64,000 nucleotides of DNA from Variovorax paradoxus (GCF_902712855.1 NZ_LR743507.1:496001-560000); one strand, 5' to 3'. Counted from the first letter of the stretch, positions 1-9,955 are shown. Numbers and translations are program-made. Notes: generated by a model from the letters alone, not told the origin.

Positions 1-2021
<2,021 letters not shown>

Positions 2022-2070
2022 GCTGCTTGGCGAGAGTGGCCGCCAACTTAAAGCGCCATTCACCTCGCTG

Positions 2071-2107
2071 GCGACTGCTCAAACTTTGGGCAGTCGCTTG
2101 CTATTTT
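2071..2107 (+). terminator. probable terminator after maeB
   Basis: An 8-bp perfect inverted repeat (GCGACTGC at 2071-2078, GCAGTCGC at 2090-2097) with an 11-base loop is followed by a T-rich stretch containing TTTT. It lies 50 bases past the maeB stop. The T-tract is interrupted, so the call is moderate. Confidence 0.45.
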
Positions 2108-2201
2108 CTCCAGCGTGGTGCACACTCGCGGGCTTGAATTTGCGGGTTAACCCCGAGGTTGATCGCCGATTCGGAACCCCGCTCTTTTCTTGTGGTGCCC
2201 C

Positions 2202-2615
2202 ATGGCGGCTTACGCCTCGATCACGTCCTCTGTCACAAAGTTTGCGCTTACCAGCCTGTTGCTGGCGGCGTTGACGACGGGGGCCGAGGCCCGCGGATGG
2301 TTCGGCGCAGGAAAAACGTCCGCCGAGGAAACGGTTGCACTGTCCAGCTTGCCGGTGCAGGGCCAGCAAACCTACCAGGCCATCCTCAATGGCGGCCCCT
2401 TCCGGTACGACAAGGACGGCTCGGTTTTCGGCAATCGCGAGCGCCTTCTGCCGCCGGCCCGGCGTGGTCACTATCGCGAGTACACGGTGACGACGCCCGG
2501 TGCGCGCAATCGTGGTGCACAACGGATCGTTTGCGGCGGTGAGCAACGCACCACGCCCGAGGCCTGCTGGTACACGGCAGACCATTACGCGAGTTTCAGA
2601 CGGATTGCGCCATGA
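2202..2615 (+). CDS. secreted barnase-type ribonuclease (RNase N1/T1 family)
   Basis: Probable extracellular guanyl-preferring endoribonuclease. The ATG at 2202 gives a 137-residue precursor with an N-terminal signal peptide (hydrophobic FALTSLLLAALTTGAEA); a TTG at 2190 is the alternative start. The mature part carries the barnase-family pattern: FRYDKDGSVFGNRERLLP, then YREYTV with the general-base Glu, RGAQRIV with the catalytic Arg, and YTADHYASF with the catalytic His. The 3' end overlaps the barstar-type inhibitor by four bases (ATGA), so toxin and antidote are probably translationally coupled. It could serve nutrient scavenging or interbacterial competition; the sequence does not decide. 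Family assignment is strong. Confidence 0.9.
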   Translation: MAAYASITSSVTKFALTSLLLAALTTGAEARGWFGAGKTSAEETVALSSLPVQGQQTYQAILNGGPFRYDKDGSVFGNRERLLPPARRGHYREYTVTTPGARNRGAQRIVCGGEQRTTPEACWYTADHYASFRRIAP

Positions 2616-3091
2616 GCGATGAAAACGACCTGGGTGGCGCCTCGAAGCGCCCCGAAGAAATGATGATGACTATGGAAAGACCAGCGGAGATGACCTTATC
2701 CCTTCGTGCCGTACGCCCGAACATCGTGCAATCGATCCGCGCGTTCCGCGTGAACGACCTGCAGGACGCTGCCAACGCAGCCGGCCAGCACTTCCTGTAT
2801 GCCAACCTCGGCAACGCCCAGACCAAGCAGGACGTGCTCGACCTGATTGCGCAGCAGTTCACGTTCCCGGCCCACTTCGGGAAGAACTTCGATGCGCTGT
2901 ACGACTGCATGACGGATCCGCTGCATAAATCGGGCCCGCAACCTGGCTTCGTCATCGTCCTGGAACAGATCCCGGCCAACGCCAAGTTCGACAAGGAAGC
3001 ACGCGAGCAACTGCTCGACATCTTCCGCGATGCCTCCGATTACTGGGGCGACCGCAAGGTCCCGTTCCGGTGCTTCTATTCTTTTCTGTAG
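2612..3091 (+). CDS. barstar-family ribonuclease inhibitor
   Basis: Cytoplasmic inhibitor expected to bind the RNase encoded immediately upstream and protect the producer. Its ATG overlaps the RNase stop (ATGA). The 159-residue product has a poorly conserved N-terminal 40 residues and then a barstar domain: FLYANLGNAQTKQDVLDLI, FTFPAHFGKNFDALYDCMTD (the motif facing the RNase active site in barstar), and KVPFRCFYSFL at the C-terminus. Internal Met codons at 2660-2670 could be the true start, because residues 1-25 look unlike the family, but the four-base overlap favours 2612. The adjacent cognate RNase makes the functional link firm. Confidence 0.9.
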   Translation: MSDENDLGGASKRPEEMMMTMERPAEMTLSLRAVRPNIVQSIRAFRVNDLQDAANAAGQHFLYANLGNAQTKQDVLDLIAQQFTFPAHFGKNFDALYDCMTDPLHKSGPQPGFVIVLEQIPANAKFDKEAREQLLDIFRDASDYWGDRKVPFRCFYSFL

Positions 3092-3315
3092 CCCGTTCTG
3101 CATCCACCAGCCAAGCAGAACGGGCGAACGAGGCTCAGCCGAACGCTGAAACCCTCGACGGCATCGAAGTGAACAACGCCAACGCAGCAGCAGCCACCGC
3201 CAGCACCGAGCCGGCCGGCGAAAAGATGCCGACCGACAAACTGGTCGACGTGTCGCCGCTGGCACTGCGCATGAGCAGCCCGTTCAACGCGGGTTACTGG
3301 CTCGCCGCCGCGTAA
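3070..3315 (+). CDS. possible small protein of unknown function
   Basis: An 81-codon open frame starts with GTG inside the last 22 bases of the barstar gene and ends with TAA at 3315. From about codon 20 onward the third codon positions are strongly G/C and the reading looks coding (for example TLDGIEVNNANAAAATAS and LALRMSSPFNAGYWLAAA). No domain is recognised. It could be a coupled third gene, or the remnant of an extended barstar C-terminus lost by a frameshift. The start is uncertain because no good ribosome binding site is visible. Confidence 0.3.
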   Translation: MLLFFSVARSASTSQAERANEAQPNAETLDGIEVNNANAAAATASTEPAGEKMPTDKLVDVSPLALRMSSPFNAGYWLAAA

Positions 3316-3324
3316 TCGACTCAC

Positions 3325-3392
3325 CTCCAGGCTGCGCGCACTTCGTGTCGCTTCGCCAACCCCTTCCGGGGGTGGCGCCTGCCGAACAGCAA
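3325..3392 (+). repeat. dispersed extragenic repeat, copy A
   Basis: GC-rich block containing CAGGCTGCGCGCACTTCG, then GTCGCTTCGCCAACCCCTTC and CGGGGGTGGCGCC. The same block in reverse orientation lies between surA and rsmA (5648-5703), and a diverged copy lies inside the 3' end of metX (about 23420-23490). It resembles a REP-like family of this bacterial group. It occupies the otherwise gene-free stretch before the terminator at 3421. Confidence 0.7.
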
Positions 3393-3420
3393 AGCCGGAT
3401 CGGTGGCGCCCTGGAAAGAA

Positions 3421-3449
3421 AAAGCCCGCAGTCGCGGGCTTTTTTTCGT
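3421..3449 (+). terminator. intrinsic terminator after the RNase-barstar unit
   Basis: The stem AAGCCCGC/GCGGGCTT with loop AGTC is followed by an uninterrupted T7 run. It ends six bases before the left end of the insertion sequence. It terminates transcription of the maeB-side genes and may also shield the element. Confidence 0.85.
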
Positions 3450-3454
3450 TCAAC

Positions 3455-3481
3455 TGACCCGTCCTGACCTGGGTTGACACC
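3455..3481 (+). repeat. left terminal inverted repeat of the IS
   Basis: 27 bases starting TGACCCGTCCTG and ending GGTTGACACC. They match the reverse complement of the right end with three mismatches (positions 13, 15 and 17). Confidence 0.9.
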
Positions 3482-3506
3482 TTTTCCTCTCAGAAAAGGC
3501 AAGTCA

Positions 3507-3917
3507 ATGGAATCAGGCATCAAACGCACGCAGAGCGACTACACGCTGGCTTTTAAGCTGTCGGTGGTCGATCAGGTAGAAAAAGGCGAGCTCACGTACA
3601 AGCAGGCCCAGGAGCGCTACGGCATCCAGGGTCGCTCGACGGTGTTGGTGTGGCTGCGCAAGCATGGCCGCCAGAGCTGGGGTTCGGCATCATGTCGGCT
3701 TCCCATGCCAGTACCGATCAAGAATTCCGCATCGCCATCCGCTGCGCCGCTGACTCCTGAGCAGAGGATCAAGGCTCTCGAAGTCCAGCTTCGCGAGGCC
3801 AATGAGAAGGCTCAGTTGTTCGAGGCCGTGCTCGATGTCCTGAAGAAGGACTATGGGGTGCGTGTCGTAAAAAAGCCTTCGGGCAAGTCCTCTCGCAAAA
3901 GCTCGTCCCGGGGCTGA
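3507..3917 (+). CDS. IS3-family transposase OrfA (helix-turn-helix subunit)
   Basis: DNA-binding protein of the element, 136 residues from the ATG at 3507 (an upstream in-frame TTG lies in the terminal repeat and is unlikely). The N-terminal half has the IS3 OrfA helix-turn-helix pattern: YTLAFKLSVVDQVEKGELTY, then AQERYGIQGRSTVLVWLRKH. A leucine-zipper-like helix follows (ALEVQLREANEKAQLFEAVL), as expected for OrfA multimerisation. Near its 3' end lies the slippery heptamer used to make the OrfAB fusion. OrfA alone usually represses or modulates transposition in this family. Confidence 0.92.
   Translation: MESGIKRTQSDYTLAFKLSVVDQVEKGELTYKQAQERYGIQGRSTVLVWLRKHGRQSWGSASCRLPMPVPIKNSASPSAAPLTPEQRIKALEVQLREANEKAQLFEAVLDVLKKDYGVRVVKKPSGKSSRKSSSRG
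3869..3875 (+). other. programmed -1 frameshift site (A AAA AAG)
   Basis: The heptamer A AAA AAG is in register with the OrfA frame (GTA AAA AAG). After a -1 slip the new frame is open and continues KKAFGQVLSQKLVPGLSV into OrfB. This is the classic IS3-family signal for producing the OrfAB transposase. Confidence 0.85.
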
Positions 3918-3919
3918 GC

Positions 3920-4777
3920 GTGTTGAGGGCTTGCCGCCATTGGGGCGTCAGCCGCCAGGCTTACTACCAACAACTGCAGCACCAGCAGCAATGCCGTGCC
4001 CGTTCTGACACAGTGATCGAGCTTGTGCGTTCCGTGCGCCTGCGCCAGCCGCGGCTGGGCGCGCGCAAGCTGCACCATCTTCTCAAGCAGCCGCTGCACC
4101 AGGCCAACGCGAGCCTGGGGCGCGATGCGTTGCTGGACGTGCTGCGCGAGGCCCACATGCTGGTTCAGCCCAGGCGGGCGTATCACAAGACCACCGACAG
4201 CCATCACCGGTTGCGCCGTCATCCCAACCTGCTCAAGCAGGGGCCGGATCAGGTGCGCCCCACCGGCAGCGAGCAGGTCTGGGTGGCTGACATCACCTAC
4301 CTGCCGACCGATCAAGGATTCGTCTATCTCAGCCTGGTGACGGATGCGTGGTCGCGCAAGATCGTGGGCCATCACGTGCACGACAGCCTGCACACCGAGC
4401 AGGTCAGCCGGGCGCTGAAGGTGGCGCTCAAGGGCCGCAAGACTGGGCAAATGCTGGTGCATCACTCGGACAGGGGCATCCAGTACTGCTCGAACGACTA
4501 TCAGGAAATCCACCGCCGCCACGGCATCGCCTGCTCGATGACGGACGGCTACGACTGCTATCAGAACGCGCTGGCCGAGCGCGTCAACGGGATCTTGAAG
4601 ATGGAGTTCCTGCTGCACCGGCCTGCCGATCTGACCCAGGCCAGCCGGATGGTCCAGCAGGCCGTGCAGATCTACAACCAAGAGAGACCGCACCTGTCCC
4701 TAAAATTGAAAACGCCCGATGAGGTTCATCGGGCGTCCGTTGCCGGCTGGATCAAGCCGGCTGTGTGTCCTTCATAG
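3920..4777 (+). CDS. IS3-family transposase OrfB (DDE catalytic domain)
   Basis: Catalytic half of the transposase, expected mainly as an OrfAB fusion through the frameshift at 3869-3875. The GTG at 3920 is only a nominal start. An N-terminal HTH_21-like segment (RHWGVSRQAYYQQ) precedes the rve-type core. The three catalytic acids are visible: Asp in VWVADITYLP, Asp in HHSDRGIQYCS, and Glu in NALAERVNGILKMEF, followed by YNQERPHLSLKLKTPDE. The stop TAG touches the right terminal repeat. The frame is intact. Confidence 0.93.
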   Translation: MLRACRHWGVSRQAYYQQLQHQQQCRARSDTVIELVRSVRLRQPRLGARKLHHLLKQPLHQANASLGRDALLDVLREAHMLVQPRRAYHKTTDSHHRLRRHPNLLKQGPDQVRPTGSEQVWVADITYLPTDQGFVYLSLVTDAWSRKIVGHHVHDSLHTEQVSRALKVALKGRKTGQMLVHHSDRGIQYCSNDYQEIHRRHGIACSMTDGYDCYQNALAERVNGILKMEFLLHRPADLTQASRMVQQAVQIYNQERPHLSLKLKTPDEVHRASVAGWIKPAVCPS

Positions 4778-4803
4778 GTGTCAACCTATGGCAGGACGGG
4801 TCA
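4777..4803 (+). repeat. right terminal inverted repeat of the IS
   Basis: 27 bases starting GGTGTCAACC and ending GGACGGGTCA. The terminal TCA reads as TGA on the minus strand and is used as the stop codon of rsmA. Confidence 0.9.
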
Positions 4804-5565
4804 GGGAACGGCCTGGGCCAAGGCGACGTATTCGTCGACGGGCACTTCCTCGGCCCTCCGCTGGGTGTCGAAGTCACCTTCGAAGCCATGCTCCTGCAGC
4901 CATTTGCCCAGCGTGTGGCGCAGCAGCTTGCGCCGCTGGCTGAAGGCGACCTGCACGATCTCGCCGAGTCGCGCCGCGTCCACGGCAGGCGGCACGGCCA
5001 GCGGCACCATCCGAACGACGGCGCTGTCGACGCGCGGTGGCGGATCGAAGCTCTCGGGCGGCACGAACAGCACGTTTTGCATCTCGTAGCGCCACTGCAG
5101 CATCACGCTCAGCCGGCTGTAGTCCGACGTGGCGGGCCTGGCGACCATCCGGTCGATCACCTCTTTCTGCAGCATGAAGTGCTGGTCGGCCACGAGATGG
5201 GCGCAGTCGAGCAGATGAAAGAGGATGGGCGTGGAGATGTTGTACGGCAGGTTGCCGACCACACGCAGCGGCTTGCCGGGGAACCGGCTTGCCACCTGGG
5301 CGAAGTCGACCTTGAGCACATCCGATTCGATCACGTCGAGCTGCGGGTGATCGCGCAGGCGCTTGGCCAGGTCGCGGTCGAGCTCGATGACCGTGAGGCG
5401 GCCGAGCCGCTCCACGAGCGGCTGCGTGAGCGCCGCGAGGCCCGGACCGATTTCGATCATGGCGTCGCCGGGCTGAGGGGCAATCTCCCGCACGATCGCA
5501 TCGATGATCCCGCCGTCGGACAGGAAATGCTGCCCGAATCGCTTCCTTGCGATGTGCTGAGCCAT
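4801..5565 (-). CDS. rsmA: 16S rRNA (adenine1518/1519-N6)-dimethyltransferase
   Basis: RsmA/KsgA dimethylates two adjacent adenines in the 3' terminal hairpin of 16S rRNA, a late 30S maturation step. The 254-residue protein shows KRFGQHFLSD at the N-terminus, the SAM-binding motif IEIGPGLAALT, and the catalytic NLPYNISTPILFHLL. It is the last gene of an lptD-surA-rsmA unit; pdxA, often found between surA and rsmA, is absent. The stop codon TGA consists exactly of the terminal three bases of the neighbouring insertion sequence, so the last residues may differ from the ancestral protein. The catalytic domain is complete. Confidence 0.96.
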   Translation of the reverse strand: MAQHIARKRFGQHFLSDGGIIDAIVREIAPQPGDAMIEIGPGLAALTQPLVERLGRLTVIELDRDLAKRLRDHPQLDVIESDVLKVDFAQVASRFPGKPLRVVGNLPYNISTPILFHLLDCAHLVADQHFMLQKEVIDRMVARPATSDYSRLSVMLQWRYEMQNVLFVPPESFDPPPRVDSAVVRMVPLAVPPAVDAARLGEIVQVAFSQRRKLLRHTLGKWLQEHGFEGDFDTQRRAEEVPVDEYVALAQAVP

Positions 5566-5647
5566 GCCGTCAAGCCACCGTCAACGAGGAACAGGGGAAG
5601 TTGCGCCAGGAACGCCGCGGAACCGGCCGTGCCGGGCCGCAGGCGTT

Positions 5648-5703
5648 GCCCCGCGCAAGGGGACCGCCGAAGCGACGCGAAGCGCGCGCAGCCTGGGGGT
5701 GTG
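5648..5703 (-). repeat. dispersed extragenic repeat, copy B
   Basis: On the minus strand this reads CCAGGCTGCGCGCGCTTCG, GTCGCTTCGGCGG, CCCCTTGCGCGGGGC. It is the same element as the copy at 3325-3392 in opposite orientation. It fills the 141-base gap between surA and rsmA. Confidence 0.7.
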
Positions 5704-5706
5704 CCA

Positions 5707-7116
5707 TCAAGACTGCGGCGGCTCGCGGTATTCGACGTACGCGCGTGCGCGCACTTCCTGCATCCAGGTGCTGAAGGCTTCCTCGATGCGCTGTTCGCGC
5801 AGCGCGGCACGCGCGGCCTCGCGCTGCTCGGACTGGCTGAGCTTGGCGTCGCGGCGGCCGACCACCTGGATCAGGTGCACGCCGAAGCGCGACACGACCG
5901 GATCGCTGATCTGGCCCGGTGAGAGCCGGTCCATGGCTTCCTCGAACTCGGGCACGAACTGCCCGGGGCGCGACCAGCCAAGATCGCCGCCGGCCTTGGC
6001 GCTCGCGTCCTGCGAGTTGTCGCGGGCCAGGCCCGCGAAATCGGCCGTGCCGGCCTGCACGCGGCGCTTGAATTCGGCCAGCTGCGCGACGGCCTGCGCC
6101 GTGGTGCGCTTGGGATCGTTCAGCAGCAGGATGTGGCGCACCTGCGTCTGCGTGACGGTGGCATCGCCGGAGCCGACCTGCGCCTTCGCCAGCACCTTGA
6201 GCACATGGAAGCCGGCGCTGGAGCGCACCGGGCCGGCGATGCCGTTGACCGCCGTCGACTGCGTGGCCTCGACGAACAGCGACGGATAGCGGTCGGCGCT
6301 GCGCATGCCGATGGCGCCTCCGTTGGCACGGTCGGGCGAATCGGAGTTGTCCTGCACCAGCTTGGCAAAGTCTTCGCCGGCGCGTGCGCGCTGGGCCAGG
6401 CCCTGCGCCTTCTGCTGCGCGGTGGCGATCTGCGCGTCGGTCGCGTTCTCGGGCACGGCCACCAGGATCTGCGCCAGGTTGAGGTTCTCGAGCGCGACGT
6501 TCTTGACGGCCTGGTTGCGCTGGTCGCGCAGGTATTCGTCGGCTTCGGCGTCGCTCACCTTGACCTTCGATTCGACCTCGCGGTCGCGCAGGCGCGTCAG
6601 CAGCAGCTGGTCGCGCAGGTCGTTGCGGAAGTCCTGCTGCGAGATGCCCTCGGCGATCACGCGGCGGCGCAGTTCGGTGAGGCTGATCTCGTTCTGGCGT
6701 GCCACTGTCTGCTCGGCCTGGTCGATCGCCACGTCGTCGACCTTGATGCCGCTCTCCTTGGCGAGCTGCAGTTGCGCACGCTCGGTGATCAGGCGATCGA
6801 GCACGAGCCGCGTGAGTTCGTTGCGCGGCACGCGCTCCGCGTCGGGGTTCTCCTTCACCAGGCGTGCCACGCGGGTCAGTACCTCGGTGTTGGTGATCGG
6901 CTCGGAATTGACCAGCGCCACGATGAACTCGGCCGCGCGCTGCACCGGCGCCGCGGCGGGCGCCGGCGTGGCGGGGCGCGCCGCGGGCGGGCCCAGGCGC
7001 GGACCGGCCCGCATGATGTCCGTGATGCCGCTGCCAGGGCGGAAACCCTGCGCACCCGACGTTGCAGCCACTGCGGCAAGGCAGCCAAGGGTGATGATGG
7101 AACGGATGTGTTTCAT
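5707..7116 (-). CDS. surA: periplasmic chaperone and peptidyl-prolyl isomerase SurA
   Basis: Escorts outer-membrane proteins, including LptD encoded upstream, through the periplasm to the BAM complex. The 469-residue protein begins with a signal peptide (ITLGCLAAVAATSGAQG). An Ala/Pro-rich linker follows (about 35-60), then the SurA N-terminal chaperone domain starting at AAEFIVALVNSEPITNTEVL. Two parvulin domains come next: residues about 230-330 (NLAQILVAVPEN to GFHVLKVL) and 345-450 (VRHILLL to GVHLIQVVG). The gene lies 23 bases downstream of lptD, the conserved order in Proteobacteria. Length is slightly above the E. coli protein because of the linker. Confidence 0.95.
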   Translation of the reverse strand: MKHIRSIITLGCLAAVAATSGAQGFRPGSGITDIMRAGPRLGPPAARPATPAPAAAPVQRAAEFIVALVNSEPITNTEVLTRVARLVKENPDAERVPRNELTRLVLDRLITERAQLQLAKESGIKVDDVAIDQAEQTVARQNEISLTELRRRVIAEGISQQDFRNDLRDQLLLTRLRDREVESKVKVSDAEADEYLRDQRNQAVKNVALENLNLAQILVAVPENATDAQIATAQQKAQGLAQRARAGEDFAKLVQDNSDSPDRANGGAIGMRSADRYPSLFVEATQSTAVNGIAGPVRSSAGFHVLKVLAKAQVGSGDATVTQTQVRHILLLNDPKRTTAQAVAQLAEFKRRVQAGTADFAGLARDNSQDASAKAGGDLGWSRPGQFVPEFEEAMDRLSPGQISDPVVSRFGVHLIQVVGRRDAKLSQSEQREAARAALREQRIEEAFSTWMQEVRARAYVEYREPPQS

Positions 7117-7139
7117 GGCTCTAGGCTCTGTCGATCGAC

Positions 7140-9728
7140 TCAGTCGTAATTGGTGAAGCGGCTAGGCGCCTCGCCCGGTTGGCGCAGGGGTTCATAGCGC
7201 TGGATGTTCTGCCGCAGGGCCTGCATCGGGCTCGAGCCGATGCTGGAGAACCCGACGAATTCGAGCTGGAACATGATGCGGGTGTTCGCAGTGACCTGGC
7301 CCGTGGTGATGCGCTGCAGCACCACACGCCCGATCCAGCAGCAGCCGTCGTACTCGAAGCCCAGCACGCCGTCGGTGAGCTTCTTGTCCTGCAGACTGTA
7401 GTTGAGGCGGCCGACCGCATACCAGCGGCCGCCGCCCTGACCCTTGCCCGGGCCGAGGTTCTTGCCCTTGTCGCCCCACAGGTCGTTGATGGGCCACTGC
7501 CAGCCCACGTCGATCGACTTGTTGCCGTCGGTCGCCGTCGGCGTCGTGGGCGCCTGGTAGCGGAAGGCCGCGCTCAGGTTGTGGTACGGCTCGGGGTTGT
7601 AGCGCGCGCTGATGGCCGAGCGTTCCGACTTGCGGGTGTCGGGGTTGTACTGCACGACCGTGTCCAGGCTCCACTTGGGCGTCCAGTTGATCTGGGCGCC
7701 CAGCAGCAGGTCGCTCGCGCGATCGGTGACCGGCGTGCCGCCCGGCAGCGTGACCTTCTGGTCGCTGAAGCGCAGGCGCTGCGCGATGCCGAAGCGCGCC
7801 GCCTCGACGCCGGTGGCAGGGTCGATCAGGCGCGAGGTCACGCCGAGCGTGAGCGCGTTGGTGTCGGAGACACGGTCGCCGCCCGAGAACGCGTTCTCGG
7901 TGTAGATGGTCGCGAAGCTGAAGTCGTTGGCGGCCGAGTCGTAGTTCGGCAGCATGCTCTGGTTGCGGTACGGCGTGTAGACGTAGTACGCGCGCGGCTC
8001 CAGGGTCTGGCGGAAGGCGCGGCCGAAGTAGTTGGCGTCGCGCTCGAAGATCAGGCCGCTGTCCAGGCTGAAGGTCGGCACCGTCCGGTTGCTGGACGTC
8101 GGGAAGAAATACAGCGAGTTCGGGTTGTACGGAATGCCGCCGACGTACTGGACCCCGTTGATCGTGAGCTTCGGAATGTCCGCCTGCGGCGTGTAGTAGT
8201 TGTACGACGCCGCGTTCACCATCAGCTTCGGGATCACGAACGAACTGGGCGTGATGAACGGCCGGCTGATCGAGGCGATGGCCGAGACGCGGTCGCCGTC
8301 GGGCTGCGACTGCTGAGCCACGTCGTAGCCGGGCTGCCCCGCCAGGATCGTGTTCACCCGGAAGCGCGTGTAGTCCAGGTTGAGCGCCACGTCGAAGCCG
8401 TGCCAGTCGTACTTGTTGTAGTTGGCGGTGATCTGCGGCATCCGGTCGTACGCAGGCACGATCGGCGACAGGTTGTACTGCAGGTTCTGGTACTTCAGCG
8501 TGCGGACGATGCCGCTCCAGTCGCCCTTGCTCCAGTTCAGCGAGGCGTCGTTGGGCAGCTGGCGCTGCGCGAGCGACGGCGTGCGCGTGAAGTCGCGCCA
8601 GTAGTCGTTGTCGCTCACGCGGTTGATGGCGATGTTGGCCGACAGCGAATCCAGCCCGAGCGCCTTGGCGTCGAAGTCCTGATGGTGGTTGAGCCAGAGG
8701 CCCCAGCGCTTGGTGCTGCCGGGCGACGTGGTCAGGTCCTTGGCCTGGATCTCGCCGTTGGCGAGCTGCTGCAACTGGCTGGCGCGCAGTTCGTTGTAAC
8801 GCTGGCCCACGAGCCGGTCGCTGCCCATCAGGTCGAGGCGGACGGTGCCGCTGTATTCCTTCTCGAGGTAGCGGAACTCGTTGCTGAAATTGACGCCACG
8901 CTTGCTCATGAACGTGGGCGTGAACGTGGCGTCGCGGTTGGGCGCGATGTTCCAGTAGTACGGCTGCGAGATCTCGATGCCGTTGGTGTTGTCGATGCCG
9001 ATGGTGGGCGGCAGCAGGCCGCTCTTGCGCTCGTTCGAGAGCGGGAAGCTCACGCTCGGGAACGGCGGCGTGGTGATGCCCATGAAGCTCAGGCGCGCAT
9101 TCTTGGCCACGCCCTCGTTCTCTTCGGTGTCGGTGGTCAGCGTGGCCGCACTGAGCATCCACGCCGGCATCCAGCCGGGGAAGTCCTCGCGGCGGCAGGT
9201 GGTGTAGGTGGCTTCGCGCGCCACCGACACGTTGGCATCGACGAAGTCGATGCGCTTGGCCTCGCCGTGCGCCTCGTTCGCGAGGAACTGGTAGCGCACG
9301 TTGTTGAAGAAGCCCTCGAAGGTCTCGAGCTTGAGCTGCAGCTCGGGCCCTTCGTACACGTTGCCGGCCTGGTTGACGCGCACGTTGCCCGTGGCCTTGG
9401 CGCGGTCGTCCGGCTGGTAGTACTCGAGGCGGTCGGCGGTGATCGACACCGGGCCGCGCCGCAGCGTGGCATTGCCCTCGACCACGGTGTCGAGGTCTGG
9501 GCGGCCGGAGATGCGGTCGCCGGTGACCAGGCTGGGCATCTGGCCGCGCTCGGTGGGCGTCAGGGTTTCGGTCAGCAGCGGCGTGCGCTTCAGCGTGAGC
9601 GGGCCCTCAAGGTTGCCCGCCGTCTGGGCGGACGCACCGTGCGCGTGGATCAGCGCCAGGGAAAGCAGGGCGAGCGGCAGCGGCGGGCTGGAGCGCCGCC
9701 GGGCGGCGCGGCGAACGCGACGGCTCAT
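7140..9728 (-). CDS. lptD: LPS-assembly outer-membrane protein LptD
   Basis: Outer-membrane beta-barrel that with LptE inserts lipopolysaccharide into the outer leaflet. I chose the ATG at 9728 (862 residues) because it precedes an Arg-rich n-region and a hydrophobic signal core (LPLALLSLALIHAHGASA); an open frame continues further upstream without coding character. The periplasmic OstA-like domain includes ATLRRGPVSITADRLEYYQP. The LptD C-terminal barrel ends near residue 860. Cys residues at TTCRREDFPG and GCCWIGRVV correspond to the disulfide-forming positions of LptD. It heads an operon with surA and rsmA and is divergent from the amgK-like gene. Confidence 0.95.
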   Translation of the reverse strand: MSRRVRRAARRRSSPPLPLALLSLALIHAHGASAQTAGNLEGPLTLKRTPLLTETLTPTERGQMPSLVTGDRISGRPDLDTVVEGNATLRRGPVSITADRLEYYQPDDRAKATGNVRVNQAGNVYEGPELQLKLETFEGFFNNVRYQFLANEAHGEAKRIDFVDANVSVAREATYTTCRREDFPGWMPAWMLSAATLTTDTEENEGVAKNARLSFMGITTPPFPSVSFPLSNERKSGLLPPTIGIDNTNGIEISQPYYWNIAPNRDATFTPTFMSKRGVNFSNEFRYLEKEYSGTVRLDLMGSDRLVGQRYNELRASQLQQLANGEIQAKDLTTSPGSTKRWGLWLNHHQDFDAKALGLDSLSANIAINRVSDNDYWRDFTRTPSLAQRQLPNDASLNWSKGDWSGIVRTLKYQNLQYNLSPIVPAYDRMPQITANYNKYDWHGFDVALNLDYTRFRVNTILAGQPGYDVAQQSQPDGDRVSAIASISRPFITPSSFVIPKLMVNAASYNYYTPQADIPKLTINGVQYVGGIPYNPNSLYFFPTSSNRTVPTFSLDSGLIFERDANYFGRAFRQTLEPRAYYVYTPYRNQSMLPNYDSAANDFSFATIYTENAFSGGDRVSDTNALTLGVTSRLIDPATGVEAARFGIAQRLRFSDQKVTLPGGTPVTDRASDLLLGAQINWTPKWSLDTVVQYNPDTRKSERSAISARYNPEPYHNLSAAFRYQAPTTPTATDGNKSIDVGWQWPINDLWGDKGKNLGPGKGQGGGRWYAVGRLNYSLQDKKLTDGVLGFEYDGCCWIGRVVLQRITTGQVTANTRIMFQLEFVGFSSIGSSPMQALRQNIQRYEPLRQPGEAPSRFTNYD

Positions 9729-9949
9729 CGGGCCACCCGCCCGGGCGTTCCGATGGAAGCCGGCGACTCCCCGGGGGAGAACGGCAGCGAGCGCACAAGG
9801 TGCCAAGCGTGAAGGCTTTGGATCGTAGGCATCGGTTCGGAACGAAGGATCGTCGGGGACGGCGCGGCAGGCCGGCAGGTTGCAGGGGCCGGCAGCGACC
9901 CGGCCCGGCCGGAAGCCGGCCACGAGGGTTGCCGCGCCAGGCGGATTTG

Positions 9950-9955
9950 TAGAAT
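9950..9955 (+). promoter_or_regulatory. possible -10 element for the amgK-like gene
   Basis: TAGAAT lies 9 bases before an ATG at 9965, with TTGCCG at 9929-9934 (15-base spacing). No Shine-Dalgarno sequence is seen between this box and the ATG, so the transcript could be leaderless or nearly so. Confidence 0.35.

Larger units (their letters stand above)
3455..4803 (+). mobile_element. complete IS3-family insertion sequence (1349 bp)
   Basis: The element has two overlapping transposase frames in the 0/-1 arrangement, an intact DDE transposase, and 27-bp terminal inverted repeats (24 of 27 matching) that begin with TG and end with CA. It appears intact and potentially mobile. No 3-5 bp target duplication is visible in the bases flanking 3455 and 4803 (AAC on the left, GGG on the right), so the ends may have been altered after insertion. 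It lies between the terminator of the barstar unit and rsmA; its right terminus supplies the rsmA stop codon. Subgroup within IS3 was not determined. Confidence 0.93.

Noticed and set aside
3455..4803. Target-site duplication of the insertion sequence
   Set aside because: The bases flanking the TG...CA ends (AAC and GGG) do not repeat, nor do they when the ends are shifted by one.
7179..9812. An 877-codon plus-strand open frame opposite lptD
   Set aside because: Composition dominated by Val, Arg, Gly and Ala with no motif; lptD on the other strand is convincing.
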